A stretch of DNA of 5,804 nucleotides from Phenylobacterium sp. (lineage in GTDB: Bacteria; Pseudomonadota; Alphaproteobacteria; Caulobacterales; Caulobacteraceae): NCBI GenBank assembly GCA_028698405.1, contig JAQVDF010000141.1, positions 1-5,804 on the forward strand. The letters are read 5' to 3'. Positions 1 to 4,843 of this stretch are shown here, piece by piece (the stretch's first letter is position 1; every line of letters starts with the position of its first letter). Below the pieces are notes generated by a model. That model had not been told where the DNA came from and did not search any database. It worked only from the letters and a program-made list of their open reading frames with translations. The translations under genes were made by a program, and so were the position numbers.

Positions 1-298
1 CGATCTCGCTCATCGTCCGCACCGAACAGGGCGCGACGATCATCCCCAAGGTCGGGAACGAGCCGGAGGCGATGGAGGCGCCGATGTCGCCCAACCTGTG
101 GGTCACGGCGGCCTTGGCCTGCACCTCGCCGACCGACAGGCCGGTCTCGGCGGCGAGGGTCTGGGCTGCGGCGCGGCTCATCACCAGATGGCTCTCCACG
201 CCCAGCTCGCGGCAGGCGTCCAGCACGCGCACGCCCAGCCGGGCGCCGCTGGCGCCGGAGACGCCGACCACCAGCCGAGGCGCTTGGGATTCGGTCAT
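1..298 (-). CDS. ubiX: Flavin prenyltransferase UbiX (N-terminal part, cut by window edge)
   Basis: UbiX transfers a dimethylallyl group onto FMN to make prenylated FMN, the cofactor of UbiD-type decarboxylases, including the one in ubiquinone synthesis. Reading leftward from the ATG at 298-296, 99 codons are visible and the frame runs off the left edge. The protein begins MTESQAPRLVVGVSGASGAR. It shows the flavoprotein-fold nucleotide loop GVSGASGA (residues 12-19), HLVMSRAA (37-44), the conserved ASIASGSF (74-81) and GMIVAPCSVRT (85-95). These match E. coli UbiX in order and spacing; the full family protein is about 190-200 residues, so about half is seen. A GGGAG ribosome binding site at 312-308 lies 9 nt before the ATG and supports this start. 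It is divergent from the DUF465 gene. No UbiD partner is in view. Confidence 0.95.
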   Translation of the reverse strand, partial: MTESQAPRLVVGVSGASGARLGVRVLDACRELGVESHLVMSRAAAQTLAAETGLSVGEVQAKAAVTHRLGDIGASIASGSFPTLGMIVAPCSVRTMSEI

Positions 299-451
299 TC
301 CGCGGGGCTCCCGGCCCGGATTCGCGGCGCCTGCGAAGCGTGGCCGCATGCAAACATATGTGATCTGACACTTGGTCGCAGCGGGTGTTCACTCCATCTG
401 AATGTCACGCGCGTTCACCTTCCCACTCAGCAGCAAGAGGAGGCGCACCCT

Positions 452-628
452 ATGGCCGTTGACGCCCGCATCCGTGAGCTCGGATCCCGTCACCAATCTC
501 TGGAACGGATGATCCAGGACGAGATGAGAAGGCCGGCCGCCGACGAGATCAAGCTGAAGGAGTGGAAGCGACAGAAGCTTCGCCTGAAGGAAGAGATGGA
601 AACCCTGAGACTCCAGGCGCAACATTGA
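452..628 (+). CDS. DUF465 (YdcH-like) small coiled-coil protein
   Basis: This is a 58-residue protein starting MAVDARIRELGSRHQSLERM. The pattern is that of DUF465: an N-terminal helix with L-x3-H-x2-LE (about residues 10-18), then IQDEM, a short PAAD turn (28-31) and a second helix with LKEWKRQKLRLKEEME (35-50). It is almost entirely charged helix, with no signal peptide or membrane segment, and probably forms a cytoplasmic helical hairpin or dimer. The family has no established biochemical function. The start is fixed by a strong Shine-Dalgarno sequence, AAGAGGAGG at 435-443, 8 nt before the ATG; longer upstream readings of this frame have no such site and unlike composition. It stands alone between divergent ubiX and convergent trcR, with its own terminator 7 nt after the stop. 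Confidence 0.92.
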   Translation: MAVDARIRELGSRHQSLERMIQDEMRRPAADEIKLKEWKRQKLRLKEEMETLRLQAQH

Positions 629-635
629 AGATGAC

Positions 636-664
636 AAAAGGCCCGCATCGCTGCGGGCCTTTTT
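636..664. terminator. Strong, probably bidirectional intrinsic terminator
   Basis: A perfect 12-bp inverted repeat (arms 636-647 and 652-663) encloses a TCGC loop. The core is GGCCCGCA/TGCGGGCC, flanked by AAAA on the left and TTTTT on the right. Read rightward it ends the DUF465 transcript 7 nt after its stop codon. Read leftward the A-run becomes a U-run, so it should also end the convergent trcR transcript about 42 nt after that gene's stop. It is the clearest intrinsic terminator in the window. Confidence 0.93.
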
Positions 665-705
665 CATTCCGGTTGGGGCCGCGCCGATAGAGCCGGGCGC
701 GCCGA

Positions 706-1353
706 TCAGTCCTCGGCATACTCCTCGTCGTAGTCCGCCGGGGGCTCGTCGAGCTGGCCGGTCTCGGAGGCGGGCGCAAGGGTCGGGCCCTCGGGCTCGA
801 CGATGCCGCGCTTGGCGTCTTCCTTGGCCTTCTTCTCGGCCGCCTTCTTCACCACCGCGTCCAGCTCCAGCTGGGTGGCGAGGCCGAGGCTGACCGGGTC
901 GACCGGCTTGATGTTGGCCGCGTTCCAGTGGGTGCGGTTGCGCACCTGGTCGATGGTGGCCTTGGTGGTGCCGAGCAGGCGGGCGATCTGGCTGTCCGGC
1001 ACTTCGGGGTGGTTGCGCAGGAACCAGGCGATGGCGTCCGGCCGGTCCTGGCGGCGCGACACCGGGGTGTAGCGCGGCGCCTTCTTCACCGGCTTGAGCA
1101 GCTCGGCGTGCCGGCTCTTCTGCGGCTTCATCCGGTAGTTCGGATCGTTCTGGGCCCGGTCCAGCTCCTCGCGGGAGAGCTGACCGTTGGCGATCGGGTC
1201 GGCGCCGCGGATGTCGCGCGCCACTTCCCCGTCGGCGATCCCCTTCACTTCCAGCGGGTGCAGGCCGCAGAAGTCGGCCACCTGCTCGAAGGTCAGCGAG
1301 GTGTTGTCCACCAGCCAGACGGCGGTGGCCTTGGGCATCAGGATATCGGCCAT
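706..1353 (-). CDS. trcR: Cell-cycle transcriptional regulator TrcR (DUF1013)
   Basis: This is a 215-residue DUF1013 protein beginning MADILMPKATAVWLVDNTSL. The family is conserved in alphaproteobacteria; in Caulobacter the member TrcR associates with RNA polymerase and affects cell-cycle promoters and antibiotic tolerance (family knowledge, not visible here). What can be seen: an N-terminal helix-turn-helix-like segment, LTFEQVADFCGLHPLEV (20-36), a linker with DPNYRMKPQKSRHAEL (70-85), a second helix-turn-helix-like stretch, DSQIARLLGTTKATIDQVRN (120-139), followed by RTHWN, a Lys/Ala-rich helix (168-182) and an acidic tail (201-215). The ATG is preceded by GGAG at 1364-1361, 7 nt upstream, which fixes the start. 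Its presumed leader holds a GAAA-loop hairpin, and an EcfG-like promoter motif lies further upstream. It is divergent from the BON gene. The length is typical and no defect is seen. Confidence 0.93.
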   Translation of the reverse strand: MADILMPKATAVWLVDNTSLTFEQVADFCGLHPLEVKGIADGEVARDIRGADPIANGQLSREELDRAQNDPNYRMKPQKSRHAELLKPVKKAPRYTPVSRRQDRPDAIAWFLRNHPEVPDSQIARLLGTTKATIDQVRNRTHWNAANIKPVDPVSLGLATQLELDAVVKKAAEKKAKEDAKRGIVEPEGPTLAPASETGQLDEPPADYDEEYAED

Positions 1354-1375
1354 TTCGGCGCTCCGGAAACGAAGG

Positions 1376-1397
1376 CGCCCGGCCTTTCGGCCGGGCG
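1376..1397 (-). promoter_or_regulatory. GAAA-tetraloop hairpin in the presumed trcR leader
   Basis: A perfect 9-bp stem (1376-1384 with 1389-1397) closes a four-base loop. On the trcR strand the loop reads GAAA, a stable GNRA tetraloop. The stem is almost all G/C and ends 11 nt before the GGAG ribosome binding site. There is no T-run on either side, so it is unlikely to be an intrinsic terminator. A role in transcript stability or translation of trcR is inference. Confidence 0.5.
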
Positions 1398-1438
1398 GTG
1401 TGGTGATCCGTCATATAGGCCCGTTCCGCGCGCAAGAA

Positions 1439-1462
1439 AACGACAATCCTCGCGCAGGTTCC
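1439..1462 (-). promoter_or_regulatory. Candidate EcfG-type promoter reading toward trcR
   Basis: On the minus strand GGAAC (1462-1458) is followed after 15 nt by CGTT (1442-1439), continuing as CGTTTT to 1437. The alphaproteobacterial general stress sigma factor EcfG (SigT/RpoE2) recognises GGAAC-N16/17-CGTT, so both boxes match but the spacer is one short. The T-run allows an alternative register. Transcription would start near 1430 and leave a leader of roughly 75-80 nt that includes the GAAA hairpin. This is a motif match only. Confidence 0.3.
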
Positions 1463-1472
1463 GTCGGGAACC
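1457..1472. repeat. Inverted repeat GGTTCC-GTCG-GGAACC
   Basis: Six-base arms at 1457-1462 and 1467-1472 form a perfect inverted repeat around a 4-base spacer in the trcR/BON divergent region. Each arm, read outward, is a GGAAC(C) box of the EcfG -35 type, so the repeat can be understood as two back-to-back -35 elements. It could instead be the operator of a dimeric regulator. Confidence 0.5.
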
Positions 1473-1491
1473 AGACGGCAAGGCGGAGGTT
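1467..1491 (+). promoter_or_regulatory. Candidate EcfG-type promoter for the BON gene
   Basis: GGAAC at 1467-1471 is followed by exactly 16 nt and then GGTT at 1488-1491. The EcfG consensus is GGAAC-N16/17-CGTT, so there is a single mismatch in the -10 box. The expected start site, about 7-8 nt further on, would give a leader of about 33 nt before the ATG at 1532. Placement and spacing suit the gene, and BON-domain proteins are often stress-induced. This is a motif match only. Confidence 0.45.
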
Positions 1492-1531
1492 CAACCGAGC
1501 AAGCCCGCAGCACATCCCACAGGAGGAGCCC

Positions 1532-2191
1532 ATGCCGCGCCAGGAATTCTGGAATCGCCACCGAGGGCGCGAGCGCAGTTGGGACGTGCGCGACCTGCGC
1601 GAGGATTATGGACAGGCCGATTACAGCCGCGACTACGGCTTCGACCGCCGTCGCCGCGTGGGATACCGGACCGAGGCCAGAGGCGCCGGGCGCGAGGACT
1701 TCGGCCAGGCCGACTTCAGCCGCGACTACGACTACGACCCGAAGAGCCGCACGGCCGTGCGGCGCGGCGAGATGGACGAGCGGAGCTGGCGCAGCGAGGA
1801 CGCCGCCGACCTGGACCGCGAGCGCCGTTACGAGCCGCGGCGGGAGCGCCGGCTGGACGATCCGCGCACCTGGTTCGGCGGCGGGCGCGACCGCTACGAG
1901 GCCCGACACGACCGCGACCGGCGCGGCCGCTACGACCCGGACGAGGAGATCTGGCGCGAGGTATGCGACCGGCTGGCCGACGACCGCCGGCTCGACGCCC
2001 GCGACATCGTCGTCGATGTGCGCGACGGCGAGGTCACCTTGCGTGGCGTGGTCGACGATCGCGACCAGAAGCGCCGCGCCGAGGATCTGGCCGACATCGA
2101 GGGCGTCGTCGACGTCCACAACCAACTGACCATCCGCACCCGCGGCTCATCCGAACGCGGCTCGGCCTGGCGGCGGGGATTCGGGCTCTAG
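1532..2191 (+). CDS. BON-domain protein with Arg/Asp-rich, repeat-bearing N-terminal region
   Basis: This is a 219-residue protein. The C-terminal part, about residues 136-203, is a BON domain: YDPDEEIWREVCDRLADD, then VVDVRDGEVTLRGVVDDR (160-177), then RAEDLADIEGVVDVHNQL (182-199). BON domains occur in OsmY-like stress proteins and some envelope proteins and are thought to bind lipids or surfaces. The N-terminal 135 residues are low-complexity and highly charged. The whole protein has about 51 Arg and 35 Asp but only two Lys. Two copies of a GQADYSRDY-type motif (22-38 and 53-69) are followed by a TWFGGG element (113-118). No signal peptide is visible, so unlike OsmY it is probably cytoplasmic or leaves by another route. 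AGGAGGAG at 1521-1528 supports the ATG. A stress-type promoter candidate lies upstream. The exact function is unknown. Confidence 0.88.
   Translation: MPRQEFWNRHRGRERSWDVRDLREDYGQADYSRDYGFDRRRRVGYRTEARGAGREDFGQADFSRDYDYDPKSRTAVRRGEMDERSWRSEDAADLDRERRYEPRRERRLDDPRTWFGGGRDRYEARHDRDRRGRYDPDEEIWREVCDRLADDRRLDARDIVVDVRDGEVTLRGVVDDRDQKRRAEDLADIEGVVDVHNQLTIRTRGSSERGSAWRRGFGL
1595..1738 (+). repeat. Two-copy internal protein repeat (REDYGQADYSRDY type)
   Basis: Bases 1595-1645 and 1688-1738 encode LREDYGQADYSRDYGFD and GREDFGQADFSRDYDYD, two 17-residue units separated by 14 residues. The changes are mostly Tyr/Phe exchanges, so the aromatic and acidic pattern has been kept. The unit sits in the disordered-looking N-terminal region of the BON protein. 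Confidence 0.8.
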
Positions 2192-2263
2192 CGAGACGTG
2201 ACGGGTAGCGCTGCGCGCACCAGGCACCGGGCTTCGGCGACTGATTGGCCGCAGGCCTACCTG

Positions 2264-3034
2264 TCACCCCGCGCCTCGCGTCCGCACGATCGGGTGCGGC
2301 TCGGCGTTGGCGCCGATCAGCATCGCCTTCAGCGCCAGCGCGTCGGCCGGGGCGGCGCATTTGATGTCGTTGTCGAAGTAGGCGTAGACGTCGAGGCCCT
2401 TCGCCCGCCAGGCCTCGATACCGCGGGCCCGATCCGCCAGCGCCGCGTCCGGATAGCTGCCGTGGTAGCGGCCGCCGGGCCCGTGTCCGCGTAGGTAGGC
2501 GAAGTCGGCGGTGACCTCCCAGGGCGCCGGGGCGTGGTGGTGGTCCGAGATGGTCAGCGCGGCGTTGTAATCCGCCAGGATCTGAAGGACCTGCGGCGCG
2601 TACCAGCTCGGGTGGCGGAACTCGACGGTGTGGCGCCGTCCCCTGGGCAGGAGCTTCAGGAAGCTCGCCAGCCGGTCGTCGTCACGGTGCAGGCCAGGCG
2701 GCAGCTGGATCAGCGCCGGACCGTAGGCGTCCCCAAGCCCCGCCATCCGCCCGAACACCAGCTCGACGGACTCGGCGCAGTCCTTGAGCTTCTTGTTGTG
2801 GGTGATGAAGCGGCTGACCTTCCAGGCGAACACGAAGCCCGGGGGCGCACGCCTCGCCCAGCCGGCGACCACGGCCTCGGACGGCAGGCGATAGAAGCTG
2901 GCGTTGATCTCGGCGGTGTCGAACCAGGCCGCGTAGTATTCGAGCCGGACCGCGTCCTTCGTCCCGACCGGATAGAAGGCGCCGGTCCAGTCCCTGTAGC
3001 TCCAGCCCGAACAGCCGATGCGCAGCTCGCTCAC
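2264..3034 (-). CDS. DUF72 (YecE-like) TIM-barrel protein
   Basis: This is a 256-residue protein of the DUF72 family, which adopts a TIM-barrel-like fold but has no established reaction. Family landmarks appear in order: GCSGWSYRDW (7-16), FYP (20-22), the AEINASFYRLP block (41-51), FAWKVSRFITH (69-79), LIQLPP (108-113), VEFRHPSW (137-144), an Asp in ISDHHH (162-167), YLRGHG (180-185) and VYAYFDND (216-223). The length is typical. The start is GTG at 3034-3032, chosen because the family motif begins at once after it; no in-frame ATG fits and no Shine-Dalgarno sequence is evident before it. It follows ribB on the same strand with an 85-nt gap that contains a long palindrome, so it may be the last gene of that operon or separately expressed. 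It is convergent with the BON gene, with 72 nt between the stops and no convincing terminator there. Confidence 0.92.
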   Translation of the reverse strand: MSELRIGCSGWSYRDWTGAFYPVGTKDAVRLEYYAAWFDTAEINASFYRLPSEAVVAGWARRAPPGFVFAWKVSRFITHNKKLKDCAESVELVFGRMAGLGDAYGPALIQLPPGLHRDDDRLASFLKLLPRGRRHTVEFRHPSWYAPQVLQILADYNAALTISDHHHAPAPWEVTADFAYLRGHGPGGRYHGSYPDAALADRARGIEAWRAKGLDVYAYFDNDIKCAAPADALALKAMLIGANAEPHPIVRTRGAG

Positions 3035-3070
3035 GGGTGGGGAATGCCGCGGCAGGCGCGCGGTTGCCTG

Positions 3071-3102
3071 ACCTTCTCTCCCGCGCCCGCGGGAGAGAAG
3101 GT
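3071..3102. repeat. 15-bp-arm palindrome between ribB and the DUF72 gene (REP-like)
   Basis: Arms 3071-3085 and 3088-3102 are perfect inverted complements (ACCTTCTCTCCCGCG and its complement) with a 2-nt centre. It begins 17 nt after the ribB stop. No T-run follows on either strand, so it is not a standard intrinsic terminator. Palindromes of the CCTTCTC...GAGAAGG type are scattered between genes in Caulobacter-like genomes, so this is probably a dispersed REP-like element. It may shield the 3' end of the ribB mRNA or lower expression of DUF72. Confidence 0.75.
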
Positions 3103-3119
3103 CCGAGGCGTGTGAGCCT

Positions 3120-4277
3120 TTAGAGCTTCCGCTGGCCGACGATCTTCAGGCCGTAGCCGCCGGAGCCCGGCAGACGGGTGGAGCTGTTGGAAAGCAGCAC
3201 CATGTCCCGCACCCCGAGGTCGAGCAGGATCTGCGCGCCGATGCCGTAGTCGCGCAGGATGGAGGCGCCGCGGTCGGCGTCGGTCTGACTCTGGCCGTAA
3301 CGCTCCGACAGCCAGGCCGGATCGGAGTCGCGGATGAACACCGCAACCCCGGCGCCCTCGTACTCGGAAATGGCCCGCAGCGCCCGGGGGATGTAGTCCC
3401 GCCGCTCCTCGACGTGGCCCAGCATGTCGGCGGCGAAGTCGACGCGGTGCATCCGCACCAGGGTCGGCCGCTCGGCCTCGATCTTGCCCTTGGTCAGGAC
3501 GATGTGCTCGGTGCGGTCCAGGATGTTGCGGTAGATCAGCATCCGGAACCGGCCGCCGTAGGCGGAGTCGAACGGGGTCTCGAGGACCCGCTCCACCTGC
3601 CGTTCGGTGCGGCGGCGGTAGGCGATCAGGTCGGCGATGGTGCCGATCTTCAGGCCGTGGAGCTGGGCGAAGGCCACGAGGTCCGGCAGCCGGGCCATGC
3701 TGCCGTCGTCCTTCATGATCTCGCAGATCACCCCCGCCGGGTTGAGACCGGCCATGCGGGAGATGTCCACCGCCGCTTCGGTGTGGCCGGCGCGGACCAG
3801 CACGCCGCCGTCCTTGGCCACCAGCGGGAAGACGTGGCCGGGCGTGACCACGTCGTCGGCGCCCTTGGTCGGGTCGATGGCCACCGCGATGGTGTGAGCC
3901 CGGTCGTGCGCCGAGATGCCCGTGGTGACCCCTTCGCGCGCCTCGATGGAGACGGTGAAGGCGGTGCCGTGACCGGACTGGTTGTCGGCGGCCATCGGCG
4001 GCAGGCGAAGCTGGCGCGCCCGCTCGCCGGTGATCGACAGGCAGATCAGGCCGCGCGCGTGCTTGGCCATGAAGTTGATCTGATCGGGGGTCGCGAACTG
4101 GGCGGGGATGATGACGTCGCCCTCGTTCTCGCGGTCCTCGGCGTCCACCAGGATGAAGGGCCGCCCGTTGCGGGCGTCCTCGACGATGTCTTCGATGGGG
4201 CTGATCGCCTGGTGGATGGCTTCGTCCACGGCGGCTGTTCCGCCGTCCGGGGGCGGCACGAGCTTGGGTCGGGTCAT
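3120..4277 (-). CDS. ribB: 3,4-dihydroxy-2-butanone 4-phosphate synthase with degenerate GTP cyclohydrolase II-like domain
   Basis: RibB converts ribulose 5-phosphate to 3,4-dihydroxy-2-butanone 4-phosphate and formate, supplying the four-carbon unit of riboflavin. The 385-residue protein has the full DHBP synthase domain at about 25-225, with DAEDRENEGD (45-54; Glu50 and Asp54 in the acidic loop), AADNQSGHGTAF (97-107), the TPGHVFPL block (145-152) and GHTEAAVD (164-171; His165 equivalent to the metal ligand), then CEIM (185-188). A GTP cyclohydrolase II-like domain follows (about 230-385), but its catalytic parts are gone. There is no cysteine in it, whereas RibA binds zinc with three, and the RQEGRGIGL segment is replaced by FIRDSDPAW. 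The protein is therefore best called RibB rather than bifunctional RibBA. The ATG at 4277 overlaps the upstream stop as ATGA, implying translational coupling. A longer reading of the frame into the upstream gene is not favoured. No FMN riboswitch can fit before it. Confidence 0.93.
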   Translation of the reverse strand: MTRPKLVPPPDGGTAAVDEAIHQAISPIEDIVEDARNGRPFILVDAEDRENEGDVIIPAQFATPDQINFMAKHARGLICLSITGERARQLRLPPMAADNQSGHGTAFTVSIEAREGVTTGISAHDRAHTIAVAIDPTKGADDVVTPGHVFPLVAKDGGVLVRAGHTEAAVDISRMAGLNPAGVICEIMKDDGSMARLPDLVAFAQLHGLKIGTIADLIAYRRRTERQVERVLETPFDSAYGGRFRMLIYRNILDRTEHIVLTKGKIEAERPTLVRMHRVDFAADMLGHVEERRDYIPRALRAISEYEGAGVAVFIRDSDPAWLSERYGQSQTDADRGASILRDYGIGAQILLDLGVRDMVLLSNSSTRLPGSGGYGLKIVGQRKL

Positions 4278-4843
4278 GTGGCGGCTCTCATCCTGGCGAA
4301 CTCCATCACCTGGTCGGCGACCGTAGCCAACTGCCAGGCGTCCTTGGGCTCGCGGCAGCGGCCCTCGTCGTCGAAAAGGCTGGTCGTCGAATTCAGCGCA
4401 GCGCCGAACGGCGTCGGCCAGCCTCGAAGCGCATGTATGATCGACCGCAGCGCCATCAAAGTGGTCCCTGCCGCCTGCCAACCGTCGGCGGTGATGATGC
4501 ACCCCACCGGACGCCCCTGGAAATAGGGCCGTGGGTCGCCCCTGAGCAGCTCCAGCGAGTCGAGCGCGTTCTTTATCAGGCCGGAGATGGAGCCGTGGTA
4601 GCCCGGGCTGGCGACGATCACGCCGTCGGCCTGTCGCACGGCGTCGGCCAGCTCGTTCTGCTCCGGCGTCGGCGGCGCCTCGCTGGGCGTATAGACCGGT
4701 AGCCGCGCCAGAAAGGCGCCGCCGAACAGCCGGGTCTGCGCCCCCTGGGCCTCGGCGGCGGCCAACGCCTGGACCAGCGCCTTCTCGGTGCCGGACTCCG
4801 GGCGGGTCGTGCCGCCGATCCCTACGATCAGGGGCCGGGTCAC
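4274..4843 (-). CDS. NAD(P)H-dependent FMN reductase-like flavoprotein
   Basis: This is a 189-residue protein of the NADPH-dependent FMN reductase family (flavodoxin-like fold), which uses bound FMN to reduce free flavin, quinones or other acceptors. The N-terminal strand and phosphate loop IVGIGGTTRPESGTEKAL (6-23) and the flavin-contacting segment VASPGYHGSISGLIKNALD (77-95) match family landmarks. The rest includes VGCIITADGW (113-122). The substrate cannot be told from the sequence. The start is GTG at 4843-4841, overlapping the stop of the upstream acyl-CoA synthetase as GTGA, with AAAAGG at 4856-4851, 7 nt before it. Its own stop overlaps the ribB start as ATGA. The frame is open further upstream, but that part only shadows the synthetase. 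Being in one operon with ribB suggests a link to flavin supply; this is inference. Confidence 0.9.
   Translation of the reverse strand: MTRPLIVGIGGTTRPESGTEKALVQALAAAEAQGAQTRLFGGAFLARLPVYTPSEAPPTPEQNELADAVRQADGVIVASPGYHGSISGLIKNALDSLELLRGDPRPYFQGRPVGCIITADGWQAAGTTLMALRSIIHALRGWPTPFGAALNSTTSLFDDEGRCREPKDAWQLATVADQVMEFARMRAAT

Noticed and set aside
340..420. Possible sigma-70 promoters between ubiX and the DUF465 gene, including ACATATGT at 354-361
   Set aside because: The 8-bp palindrome and TATGTT-like hexamer have no convincing -35 partner at proper spacing; promoters must be somewhere in 299-451 but I cannot place them.
1412..1417. TATATG on the minus strand as a housekeeping -10 box for trcR
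   Set aside because: The hexamer at 17-nt spacing upstream (TTTTCT) is a poor -35 match, so it is not listed as a feature.
389..2125. Long minus-strand open frame (578 codons) crossing the DUF465, trcR and BON genes
   Set aside because: It is a shadow of high-GC codon bias; it lies out of frame with trcR and antisense to two well-supported genes, is Pro/Arg/Ala-rich and has no recognisable domain or ribosome binding site.
928..2208. Plus-strand open frame (426 codons) antisense to trcR and out of frame with the BON gene
   Set aside because: Arg/Pro/Gly-rich low-complexity translation; the true genes in this span have family matches and good ribosome binding sites.
2192..2263. Terminator between the convergent BON and DUF72 genes
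   Set aside because: Only a 4-bp GGCC-GCA-GGCC pairing is visible, with no T-run on either strand.
4278..4502. Possible 75-residue N-terminal extension of RibB
   Set aside because: The extension overlaps the flavin reductase out of frame, is His/Arg-rich and unlike RibB; the ATG at 4277 with an ATGA overlap and the usual RibB N-terminus is far more likely.
3414..4526. Plus-strand open frame (370 codons) opposite ribB
   Set aside because: It mirrors ribB codons on the other strand; no domain, no ribosome binding site.
1..4843. A shared prenyl-FMN system made of UbiX, RibB and the FMN reductase
   Set aside because: All three deal with flavin, but ubiX is about 3 kb away, beyond unrelated genes, in a different transcription unit and without a UbiD in view; coincidence is the simpler reading.
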